The notes under the pieces are model-generated. The model did not search any database and was not told the DNA's origin. It saw only the letters and a program-made list of their open reading frames with translations. A DNA stretch of 42,500 nt, taken from assembly GCA_012295275.1 (NCBI GenBank), contig CM022672.1, forward strand, positions 11,412,904-11,455,403, written 5' to 3'. A program made the translations under genes and the position numbers. The stretch's first letter is position 1. Every line of letters starts with the position of its first letter. Shown in pieces: positions 1 to 9,608 of the stretch. This DNA comes from Chrysomallon squamiferum (taxonomy: Eukaryota > Mollusca > Gastropoda > Neomphalida > Peltospiridae).

Positions 1-164
1 TCGTTTGCCTCGATGTGGTTACGACCATAATATATATATATATGATGGTCTTTATTAATTTTTGCTATTTATCAGTATCGAACGTAATGCAACATGAAAC
101 AAGTTTGACCAGTTTTTACTTCGTTGTACAAAACTGCCTTTAAAACAAAACGTGTTAAAAAAAT

Positions 165-166
165 AA

Positions 167-212
<46 letters not shown>
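165..212. repeat. (AAT)n microsatellite
   Basis: Trinucleotide AAT repeated about 15 times, followed by poly-A rich sequence. Confidence 0.9.
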
Positions 213-834
213 TATAAAATAAAATTATTTTAAAAAAAAAAAAAAAATAAAAATAATAATATAGTCAACATTAAATTCGCGTATTATTACATAAACAAAA
301 CAAGTGTGTGTATGTGTGTGTATCTATAAGTAAGTATAGTGTAGTGTATTATAGTGTATATGCGTATGTATGTGTGTGTGTGTTTTCACGAATCTGTTAT
401 ATTCGTTATTATGAACTATAAGACAACGTTATATATATATATATACACTGCTGTGATTAATGCGGTTAATTGTTACTTAATAGCTTGATTGTTCCACCGG
501 AAATTGTTATAGTGCTGGTCATACGTTACCCCTTGACCTGTATTAATTTTAACATAGCTGAGCGGATCTAGTCGTCTTTACAGTGGGGGTTCTCATCCTG
601 CAGGCTTGTAAAAAAAAAATCGTGACCATTGTATTTATTATATATAATATAGATGTGCAGAATCGGCTGTTCTGTTTTTCAAATGTATATGTTTTATGGA
701 CACTCAAAATAAATAATAATAATGACCGGACCTGTCAAGATTAAAACAGTATGACTAATCATTCTTATCAGTAGATGTAGAAAATTATTGATTGTTTCAT
801 TTCACGCATGCTTACTGTATTATATAGAGCACAT

Positions 835-1315
835 AATGGTTGCATATCCTAATTCTGTATAACGCTTGGTTGCCTTATTTCTGCATGATTTTATTGCATA
901 TAACAATGTTTGCATTTCTAATTTCGTCCGTTATTTTGCAATAATGTTTGCACGTCTTTTTTCGTCCATTATTTTGATCTGGATAATGTTTGCATGTCTT
1001 TTTCGTCCATTATTTTGTTGTGTATAATACTTGGTTGTCTTATTTCTCCATTTCTTTATTGTATATAATGTTTGCATATCCTGTTTCGTCCATTGTTTTA
1101 CTGTATATATAATGCCAGCATGTCTTATTTCTAACATTATAGCACTGTTCACAATGCTTGCATATCCTATTTTACCCACTCTTTTAATGCACATATACTT
1201 GTATATCCTTTTTCATACACTATTTGAGCACATAAGCTCAGAAACAGGTGAATGTGTGTCCCTTATTTTAATTCATTCCTTATCATATTCTATTTCGTCC
1301 ATATAGTAATCTTAA
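835..1315. repeat. Degenerate ~45-55 bp minisatellite
   Basis: A unit containing TTCGTCCATTATTTT followed by TGTATATAATGTTTGCAT and TGTCTTATTTC recurs roughly nine times with substitutions and small indels. Both strands give open frames of repetitive, histidine/tyrosine or isoleucine-rich peptides, which I treat as by-products of the array. Confidence 0.7.
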
Positions 1316-1926
1316 AATTATCTAAATGGATGAATTTTGCTGAGATCCACAACCAGTGCATGGCCCAGTCATGAGAAATCGTAACATCACTCTGAAACCG
1401 CTAGCATCGTATGTTTTTTTCGCGAAGCTAAACTGTTCATTACTTTTGTGATGACTACAAACGTGGCTGTAACTCCCAGTGAGAAACTTTCCGTGATTGT
1501 TCAAGTGTTATGTGATGATAAACCACACCAGAACTGGACGATGTAACTGAAGTGGTCACATCCGATTAGTCTCCGTGACCTTCCAACTTGCGTATGGTTA
1601 TTTTAACTGGACAAGCAGTAGCCAGTACGTCTGCTGCTGTTACAGAGCTATTTCCTGTTCTGTCCAATACCCTTGACTTATTTATCAAACGCTGTGGTAT
1701 GTGGTTTCCTGTATGCAACGAATGTGCGTATAAAAGATCCACTGAGCTATTAATAGACACAAATAAGCCCATTAATTTGTAATGGCTGGTTTCCTCTGTA
1801 ATTTCATCATTATGCGTAAAAATATTTTAGAGTATTATTCATCAGAATTCATTCATTTAAAGCAGCCGCTGTTTCATTCATTGAGTGTACATGTATGTAC
1901 ATATTTGTGTATTCATGCATGGGTTT

Positions 1927-1935
<9 letters not shown>

Positions 1936-1971
<36 letters not shown>

Positions 1972-2015
1972 TAGATAGATAGATAGATAGATATAGATAT
2001 AGATATATAGATAGA
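1936..2015. repeat. (TA)n-(GATA)n compound microsatellite
   Basis: About 16 TA units pass directly into GATA units, then into interrupted GTAT repeats. Confidence 0.9.
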
Positions 2016-2589
2016 TGTATGTATGTATGCATGTGTATATATGTATGTGCGTAACTCTGCTTGTATGTATGTGTGTATACCATTGTTACTTTTATTATTA
2101 TCATTGTTATTATTATTACTGTTACTGTTTATTATCATTGTTGTTGTTGTTATTATTATTATTATTATTATTAATCTATTTCATATCTTTAGGACCATAT
2201 AATTTATAACGATCAGTTTTCCTAAAACGCAGGCTTTGCCATTGATTAAGAATCAGTCGTAATACTGTTTTCAATATTACTGAATTTTATCAACATAAAA
2301 GCATTATTTATTAGCACACGCCGATCAGAACTGTTACTGGGTTGTTGTTGTTTTGTTTTTTTTCCATCGTTTCTGTCACTTCAGTTAATGTTGAAATATC
2401 TTCTGTTTATGTGAGAATCTCTGGAAATATTTCTACATCGTTTTGTTAAGATTCATTTGCTAATAATACGAACGTAATTAGTAATCGATACGACACTAAT
2501 TTTCGTTATGCAGTTGAAATTTTCATGCCGTGAGTGATGATAATTTCGTTTATTTGAAACAAGATATGAAGATGCTGAAACAAAATAAA

Positions 2590-2870
2590 ATGACCAGTTA
2601 TTAAGGATTTCCAAATTAATAAGAAATTCAATTATTAAGGATAAGGAAATAATAATAATAAAAAAAAACTCGTTATCAAGGATATCAAAATAATAAAGAT
2701 TAATTAACTAATTATTAATGGTGTCGAAATTAATAAGAAAATCATTTATTGGGGATATCTAAATTAATAAGAAAACCAGTTAATAAGAATATAAAAATTA
2801 ATTAGAAAATCCGTTATTAAATATATGAAATTAATAATTGATAAGCTATTAAGGAAACTGAGCTACATAA
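2590..2870. repeat. Degenerate ~40 bp ATTAAT-rich minisatellite
   Basis: The motif AAATTAATAAGAAA...TTATTAAGGATAT recurs about six or seven times with heavy decay. It has no open reading frame of note. Confidence 0.55.
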
Positions 2871-3178
2871 GAATACAGTTTATTACTATTATTATTATTG
2901 TTGTTTTTGTTGTCATTATTATTTGTAATAAGAACATATTCAAAAGAAAAGGAAAAGAAAACGATCCAAAAACATTCAAAATAATCACTAACTTTCAAAT
3001 ATTTAGTTCAAAAAACATATACCAAGTAACAACAGCAGTAGTTACCTAATATTATATCTTCTACATACGCATGCACACATACACACAACACGTGGATGCA
3101 CACACATACACCCGCATGCACACACAACTCATCGATACACAAAAACAAACCAACACACACAACCATATATATATACAG

Positions 3179-3182
3179 AGAG

Positions 3183-3265
<83 letters not shown>
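3179..3265. repeat. (GATA)n-(GA)n compound microsatellite
   Basis: Short GATA run passing into about 32 uninterrupted GA units. It ends about 110 bp before the first visible exon of the cysteine-rich gene. Confidence 0.95.
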
Positions 3266-3269
<4 letters not shown>

Positions 3270-3378
3270 TATGGACATCCTTATGTACGTATGTATGTGT
3301 GTGTGTGTGTGTGTGTACACACCTAATCAATAGTCAATACGACACAATATAATTATATGTGTTCATTTCTTTCGACAG

Positions 3379-3559
3379 GCACCCCGTATCTGTGAGCCTC
3401 AAAAGCCGTGTAAACTAATAGTGAGAGAGTATTTCTTGAATGGCACGTTACAAAATCGATTACAAACTGAAATGTGCTCCTGCGGTAGTGGCCGGACTTG
3501 TCCCCAAGAATATGGCCGGAATATGCGCAAAACTGTCAGAATACGGCTAAGAAGTTCCG
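3379..3559 (+). CDS. Cys-rich gene, first visible coding exon
   Basis: Acceptor TTCTTTCGACAG precedes the exon and donor GTAAGT follows it. Only the frame beginning at the first exon base is open; the other two hit stops within 40 bases. It encodes 60 residues with five cysteines (exon residues 5, 11, 33, 35, 41) plus one base of a split alanine codon. Because it starts at an acceptor, at least one more upstream exon must exist. Confidence 0.85.
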
Positions 3560-6500
3560 GTAAGTTTTTACTGTAACCGTAACAGCATGTGTTTTATTGG
3601 TAAGTTTTGATGGGTGAATAAAATAGTCTGGTAAAATTCTCTGTATTTTAAAGATTTTATTTATTTGTTTTCGGAGACCGGCCATTACTCATTATTAACC
3701 CGTTTACAAATGGCGAAATGATGTCACAGTTCACGTGACGGACTGGTAACTGTTTGATATCTCTAGATGAAATTTTATTGCAAAGCTGCCCGACTTCTCT
3801 ATGCAATGACGTCACGACTACAGACATAATAAAATAGCTAGCCACACATGTTAGTGAAGTGTAATTTTTTGTTGCACCCTCGTTATTAATTAAAACTGGA
3901 TGACGAAAGACGAGATAATAACACTATTTCTTGACATTATTCAAAATACACTTTAAACGAAAGGACAGAATGTCGGTCTTATTCGTGTTTCAACTTAGTA
4001 TGTTATATTTTTTATATATTTACAAATAAAACCTTGCAAATCCAGTACTTACTTTCTGTTTTAACGTCATGATCGGACTTAGAATACAGACTTACGTTTT
4101 CAGACGCAAGTTCAGTTCTTCTCCAGTAGTCCAAAGACTGATTTAAGCTTCATATAAAATGTCCTTTGTAGGTAATCATTAAGAATAATATAAAAAATAT
4201 CGACTGTACGTTTCATGTTTCAAAGAATTGTTAAAAAAAAAATTATTATAATAATAATAATAAAAATGACGATGAGTATCGCTTTTGTCCAGCTATTTGA
4301 TAATAAAAATGACAGCCCCGGTTAAAACCGAATCAAAAAACAAATAAACTATCAGCTCTCAACCGAGGTTTTTTTTTTGTTCTCTCTCTTTCTCAAAGAA
4401 GCCTCAGAAATAGCTATTTGTTTGCACAAGACCTTCAGTCTTGTTTCTGTGATGCTAGTTCTGGACGCATCAAGTGAATACTGGAGTCAGTTTCCACCAG
4501 AAAGTCAGCGCATGACACTCATAGCATAAACGAGTTCGTTCTTCTCTCTCATTCAAGTCATTAAAAATCACCGCCGAATATTACCAGATGTGTAAATATA
4601 TTTCCGCGTGCAAGATGAGTAACATCGAGTGAAAAAAAAGAAGAAATGAAGAAGAAGAAGCTTTATATGGCACTGGGTTAATTCGTGACGTTTATAGTGG
4701 TTTTAATTGTTACTCTTTCATTAAATCGAGATGAGATAATTAGAAAGATTCTATTTTAGATGCATAATGACAACAGTGTAACAATTTTATTTTATTATTA
4801 CTATTACTACCATTATAATTGCCACTTCTACTACTACGACTATTACTTCGACTACTACTGCTTCAACAACAACTACTACTATTACTATTACTACTGATAT
4901 TATTATTAGTAGTAGTAGTATTAGTATTATTAGTATTATTAAATAAATATTTGGTTTGTTTGTTAACTTCAAGATGGGAGATTCTGTTTTAACTATTATA
5001 ATAATAATAACTAAAGTGTGATTGATTATTGCGAGTATAACCGGCACAGTCAGTCAGATAAATAACAAAAATTTGTAAGCTTCATACACGTAAATACTAA
5101 ACGTGGATACCAAGCAATTGTTAAATATGCTTTTCTTTTCTCTTTCTTTCTTTCTTTCTTTCTTTTATTTTATTTATCATTTATTTTAATATTGTTATTA
5201 TTATTACTTTTTTATCTTTTTATTTTTTATTTTTTTTATTATTTTTTTATTGTATTTTTTAAGAATGTTTTGTCTGTTGCTCTTTAAATTTATCTTAATG
5301 AATAACCTGCTATTCGGTTTTTGTTTTTCGCAGCTAAACGCATGATTATGGAAATGAAACACTGTCGTCCTCTTCAGCCCCTTCAGCTTTGCGGTCCCAA
5401 CCAGTTAGCTCTCACTCTCAGTGGACATTCACTGATTCCACAAAAGGTGGTAAATTTCAACTGTCGATGCGAAGACAACAATCCTCTGCTGCTCCAGAAA
5501 ATGAGGTACCTCGGACATGAAATAGAGCAGGATTTCGTCTGCACAATGGTAAGATGTTTACACTCATATATCTGTTCGTGCATGCATTATATATACTTAT
5601 GTAGTTAGGTACACAAATACAAATAAAAAATAGTGATACACCCACACACATAACACACACACACACACACAGAAATACACACACATACACACATACATAC
5701 ACACACCACAGAAAAGATCGAGCTAGCTAGATCATAATGTCATCATTCCATATAAACGAAATTGGTCAAAGCAACCCAGCAATGAATTAAGTCCACTGCA
5801 ACTCATTTTGTCGGGACACACTTGCACTTCATTTACCCACCATGCTTAATTTTTCTATAAATGGAGCTTGCGTGAATCTGCGAAAAATGTGTTCCAGATT
5901 CGAGCATGGTGAGACATTAGCTGATTTCTGTAGATCGAGGAAGAGCTCGTGGTTAGCAGTACACAAAGAAATGTTGTTCTGAGATTTGGTGTCGGTCACA
6001 GCATGGCTGGTCGTCTTTGGCAGTTATAACAAGCGAGAAATCAGTTCGAAATCGACCACAGCGCGTAATCGCTGCACGCCAGTTATGTGAGAATCCGCGG
6101 ACTGCGACGTCTGTCGTTTTTGAACAGACTGCACACAGTCTCCTCGGAATCAGTAATATGCACTGCCAGCGCCAGATTGTTAGACCACCATTTCTGTCTT
6201 TTCACAGAAAGGCCAAAACGTGACTTGTTATGCATGATGACAACGTGTTTATTTACAACGTATCGAGTACAGGTGATTGATGATTCCATGTTTAATCCGA
6301 GCTAAAGTAACGGTCGGGTTCGAGTCTACTGGTCCAAAGAATGTTTCGCTGATCTCAACGTCGGTCAAGGTCACCGGTTCGAGAAGCAGCATCATGGTGC
6401 CGTCTCTAGCAGTCTGTTGTGAGATTCTCCAGTTGGAGGCGGAGCAGTTCTGCTTGTCGACAATACCAGAGTCCATCGCGCCAGGGTAGAGACGGACTTT

Positions 6501-7133
6501 CTTGGCCAGGATGTATTGGCAAGCAAATTCACCTGACTTGGCTTCAAAATGCACATCCCAAGAATGAGTTGGACGTGAGAGAGTTTTTGATCACCGCGCC
6601 ATTCAGTTTTAGTTCCCATCATTCTGCAAGATGTGAGTCAACTTCTTGCGGCAGAGTGAAAAAATGTTCCCCAAAACCTCTTCAGACGTCTGATCAACAG
6701 CATGAGATCAACAGCAATGTCGTCGCATCAGAAGTGGATTCATATGTTGTCAGTCCAAAATTTAATGTGCTGACGTGTAACTCCGTATTCCAACTTTGGC
6801 AGCATGTCAAGAGACTAAGTTGCAAACTGTTACTTTTATTAAAGAATTTCTGTAAATATGGAACAATAAATAAAATGTTGGATGTAGTTTACGTCTTCGA
6901 TCTAATTCATCCAGAAACTGATCTGGTTATTGTTTTTTTTTCACCTTTTTCTATATTCTATTTTTCAGCCAACGTGTCAGATTCCTAGAGGAGGACAGGT
7001 TCCGTGTTTGCTTTGGATGCGCGAAGACCACGAGATATCTTACGTTTGCACGTGTCCCATTAACTTCAAATGCCATCTTTCATCCGAGACTCTAAACCAA
7101 GAAACCGGCATGGGCTACTGTCAACCAGTTTAA
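3379..7133 (+). CDS. Cysteine-rich secreted-type protein, 3' part of gene (three terminal coding exons)
   Basis: Three exons, 3379-3559, 5334-5548 and 6969-7133, have good GT-AG sites and one continuous frame: exon 1 ends one base into a codon, exon 2 ends in phase 0. They encode 186 C-terminal residues ending in TAA. The part holds 16 cysteines in a recurring arrangement: a spaced pair, then a C-x-C, then in exons 1 and 3 a fourth Cys five residues later (CSCGSGRTC, CTCPINFKC). This looks like two or three related disulfide-bonded modules in an extracellular protein. No signal peptide is visible because the 5' end lies upstream of 3379. From memory the spacing recalls arthropod secreted Cys-rich families such as the scoloptoxin-11 group or the EGF antagonist Argos, but I cannot confirm either, and no venom role is implied. 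Intron 2 contains a Tc1 relic. Exon structure is well supported; function is unknown. Confidence 0.8.
4945..5140 (+). repeat. Dispersed ~196 bp repeat, copy 1
   Basis: Starts AAATATTTGGTTTG and ends TTTTCTTTTC; nearly identical in sequence and length to 11972-12167. It lies in intron 1 of the Cys-rich gene, just after a TAG/ATT-rich microsatellite (4794-4944). No ORF or clear terminal inverted repeat is visible. It could be a SINE or a small MITE-like unit that travels next to trinucleotide satellites. Confidence 0.8.
5334..5548 (+). CDS. Cys-rich gene, second visible coding exon
   Basis: Acceptor TTTGTTTTTCGCAG and donor GTAAGA bound a 215-base exon that completes the split codon and adds 72 residues with five cysteines, including CRC at exon residues 44-46. 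The frame stays open past the donor into a stop soon afterwards, as expected for intron read-through. Confidence 0.83.
5700..6860 (+). pseudogene. Decayed Tc1-like transposon in intron 2 of the Cys-rich gene
   Basis: Shifting between + strand frames recovers the order of a Tc1 transposase. A helix-turn-helix-like start reads GHSMAGRLWQL near 5995. A stretch like RNRPQRVIAARQ, typical of the basic linker, lies near 6050. VRVYWSK lies near 6320, and VDNTRVHRARVETDFLGQ, the conserved block carrying the second catalytic Asp region, lies at about 6455-6510. A C-terminal NVPQNLFRRLINSMR-like block lies near 6670-6710. Stops and frameshifts are numerous, so it is dead. It is GC-richer than the flanks, consistent with a former coding region. 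Element ends are approximate. The long - strand open frame at 6249-6554 is the antisense of this relic. Confidence 0.75.
6969..7133 (+). CDS. Cys-rich gene, terminal coding exon
   Basis: Acceptor TTCTATTTTTCAG; 54 residues then TAA at 7131-7133. It carries six cysteines (exon residues 3, 13, 27, 29, 35, 51). CTCPINFKC repeats the C-x-C-x5-C layout of the first exon. No clear AATAAA signal is visible in the next 150 bases. Confidence 0.83.
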   Translation, partial: PTCQIPRGGQVPCLLWMREDHEISYVCTCPINFKCHLSSETLNQETGMGYCQPV

Positions 7134-7387
7134 AACAGTGAAGGAAAATTCTGACACGATAAGACACTGATGGAAAATAATTGCTGATTCTGTCTTTATT
7201 TATGTGTTCAGTTTTTTTTTTGTTGTTGTTGTTGTGTTTTATTTTTGTTTTTTAAATTTCTAAATTTTTTTTTTAATGCTGAAACAATCAGTATGAAAGA
7301 CGTTTTAAGATATAAAAAAGAAAAACACAAATGACATATCCTTCTATTTGCATTTTTTTATATTTATTTTATATTTATTTATTGTTA

Positions 7388-7388
7388 C

Positions 7389-7446
<58 letters not shown>
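7388..7446. repeat. (TTA)n microsatellite
   Basis: About 19 uninterrupted ATT/TTA units. Confidence 0.95.
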
Positions 7447-7553
7447 TACATGAAGTTATTGGTACTCGAGCTACTCATATAAGGCAAAGACATAGTAACA
7501 GGTGAGAAAATTCACATCAGACTGAGTAAATGTGAACTAAATTTATTTTCATT

Positions 7554-7557
7554 TTGT

Positions 7558-7592
<35 letters not shown>

Positions 7593-7613
7593 TTTTATTA
7601 TTATTATTATTAT
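7554..7613. repeat. (TTTA)n-(TTA)n microsatellite
   Basis: About ten TTTA units followed by six ATT units. Confidence 0.9.
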
Positions 7614-8099
7614 TTTGTGATTCCATGCAAGACTCGCTGAGTGGGTCAAAATTCTGTCTTTTGTATATTCACTTAACACTTCTCATTTCTTTTATTTATT
7701 TTCTCCCCATTTCTATATTCATTTAAGTACATGATTATTTTCTTGAATTATTAATACCTTTTAATTATAAGTATTTCCCTTTGACATAGTTTCTTCCATT
7801 GTTATTAAATATATGTCCGAAGTCAGAAATAGTTTCTTTTTCTTTGTTTGTTTTTTATTTTATTTTATTTTTATTTTTTTCCTGTGTAAGAGTGAACCCT
7901 CTTTTCTAACATATAATAATGTGTGAGGATCGAGTGTTGACAACATATAATGTTTAAATACGTACGTGCACGCTTGTGCACACACATTCATACATACGTA
8001 TGTGCATGCGTACACACTCCTACACACATACTTATATACACATATACATACTTTCCATACCGAACCATACCATATAACACATGATTAATACGTACATGT

Positions 8100-8105
<6 letters not shown>

Positions 8106-8190
<85 letters not shown>
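8106..8190. repeat. (GA)n microsatellite
   Basis: About 42 uninterrupted GA units. Confidence 0.95.
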
Positions 8191-8191
<1 letters not shown>

Positions 8192-8338
8192 AAAACAACT
8201 GCTTAGTGATTGAATAACAAAAATTGCATTGCATGTTTAAATTGTTTAACAAAAACACTATTAGGCTGGGATACCATTAACCAGATACCGAAACGGCACC
8301 GTAACGATACCGACACAAAACAAAACGCAGCATGTTAT

Positions 8339-8412
8339 GAATAAATTAACACGAAACGATACATTTCAGGGACGAGAAACTCATATCGGTATTGTTTCGT
8401 GTTAATGAATTC
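8339..8412. repeat. Imperfect inverted repeat (hairpin)
   Basis: The left arm at 8339-8362 (core TTAACACGAAACGATAC) pairs with the right arm at 8389-8412 (core GTATTGTTTCGTGTTAA) around a 26-base loop. The match is about 22 of 24 positions. No transposase or target duplication is visible. Confidence 0.7.
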
Positions 8413-8589
8413 ACAGTGTAACGAAGATATAACTGCGAAACAGTTAAATTTATAATTAAACCTTGTGACTGGTAAAGATGTGCATTTCTATTATTTGAGA
8501 AAATTTAAATACATATATATATATATTTTTTTTTTTTTTGTACCCATGTCTAATGTTGGTAGATCATTTCACAGCTAAACCGCAAAATA

Positions 8590-8750
8590 GTAGTGATAGC
8601 AATAGCAGTTTAATGGTAGTAATAGCAGTAGTAGTGATAGTAATAGCAGTAGTAGTGGTAGCAATAGCAGTAGTAGTAGTAGAAATAGTAGTAGTAATAA
8701 TAGTGGTAGTGGTAATAGTGATAGTAGTAGTAGTGGTAGTAATTTGTGTT
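8590..8750. repeat. Imperfect TAG/GTA trinucleotide repeat
   Basis: Interspersed TAGTAGTGG/TAATAGCAG units. The valine/isoleucine or leucine-only translations on either strand are low-complexity artefacts. Confidence 0.8.
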
Positions 8751-9443
8751 GTTTCTTATCCAATCTGACAGGGAAGACAAACGCTATTAATATTTATAAC
8801 TATTAGGCTTTTCAAAAGTAAAGTCACAAAGGAACAAAAAATAAAATAATGTCGATTTCTTTATGCAAAATAAACGTGAAACAACTGTATAGAGAAAAAA
8901 AAATAAAGGAAATAAAAAATGGTTTATTATCACATCACTGAGCAGTCTGTACAGCGGAAAGTATATGTTAAATAAAAGACTGCAGTATAAATTGTTTCAG
9001 GTATACCGATTCACACATACAAAAAAAAAAAAAATTATAATAATAATTAAATAAATAAAAAATAAAAATAAATAAATAAATAAAAGCAAAGTACTAAACT
9101 AAAAACAAAATAATAATCTGTGCATCACTTTTAATTTGAATGTTTCCAAAATGTTTGCTAAATTCTAATTTTTTTACAATATTGAAACAAAACAAAAATT
9201 TAATAACAAAAACAAAAATGTCTTCCAGTTCTGTTGGGTGTAATTCTCTGAAAACCATGTAAGCAATCACCTGTTTTGAAAGCAAAGTCTACAAGTAAAA
9301 TGAAAGAGTTTATCGATCTGTTTGGTCTAGAACATTTTCACATACCTATTATTTCACTCTCATAGTGACCAGGGTAACAGTAGCCATCAGGGACAGCTGT
9401 TGAAAGCGATCTCATTAATTACTTAGAATGACAGGATTTCGTT

Positions 9444-9453
9444 TATATATAAG
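9444..9453 (+). promoter_or_regulatory. Candidate TATA box of the Cys-loop receptor gene
   Basis: TATATATAAG lies 156 bp upstream of the ATG at 9609, followed by GC-richer sequence. This would give a 5' UTR of about 125-130 bases without an intron. Position and sequence are plausible, but AT-rich DNA produces such matches by chance. Confidence 0.3.
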
Positions 9454-9608
9454 CACTGGAAATTCAGAGATAAACAATTTAATCATCTTTAGAAAACTTT
9501 ATTCCGCATACGTTAGTTATATTAGTAACAGAAGGAGAAAGAAGCATTTTTTTATGAAGTATTTAGAAACTGAAAGGAAGTAAAAAAAAAAAAAACCGTT
9601 TTCTCGAG

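Larger units (their letters stand above)
1..3378. other. Repeat-rich non-coding stretch (intergenic or upstream intron)
   Basis: I see no convincing exon here. The stretch holds an (AAT)n tract near 165-212, a degenerate minisatellite at 835-1315, TA/GATA repeats at 1936-2015, a degenerate ATTAAT-rich minisatellite at 2590-2870 and a GATA/GA tract ending at 3265. Short open frames on both strands are low-complexity or lack recognisable domains. Since the first exon of the downstream cysteine-rich gene begins at a splice acceptor, at least part of this stretch is probably intron. Confidence 0.6.
7134..9608. other. Intergenic, satellite-rich
   Basis: Contains (TTA)n at 7388-7446, TTTA/TTA tracts at 7554-7613, a long GA tract at 8106-8190, an imperfect hairpin at 8339-8412, TAG-rich imperfect repeats at 8590-8750 and A/T-rich runs near 9020-9085. 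No exon is supported. The final ~170 bases are likely the promoter and 5' UTR of the downstream channel gene. Confidence 0.65.

Noticed and set aside
1588-1782. 64-codon + frame with mixed composition and overlapping - frame
   Set aside because: No family recognised and no good splice sites tie it to the Cys-rich gene; could be chance or an old repeat.
6249-6554. 101-codon - strand frame with non-repetitive, protein-like composition
   Set aside because: The + strand of the same DNA reads as a decayed Tc1 transposase, including VDNTRVHRARVETDFLGQ; the - strand frame is its antisense.
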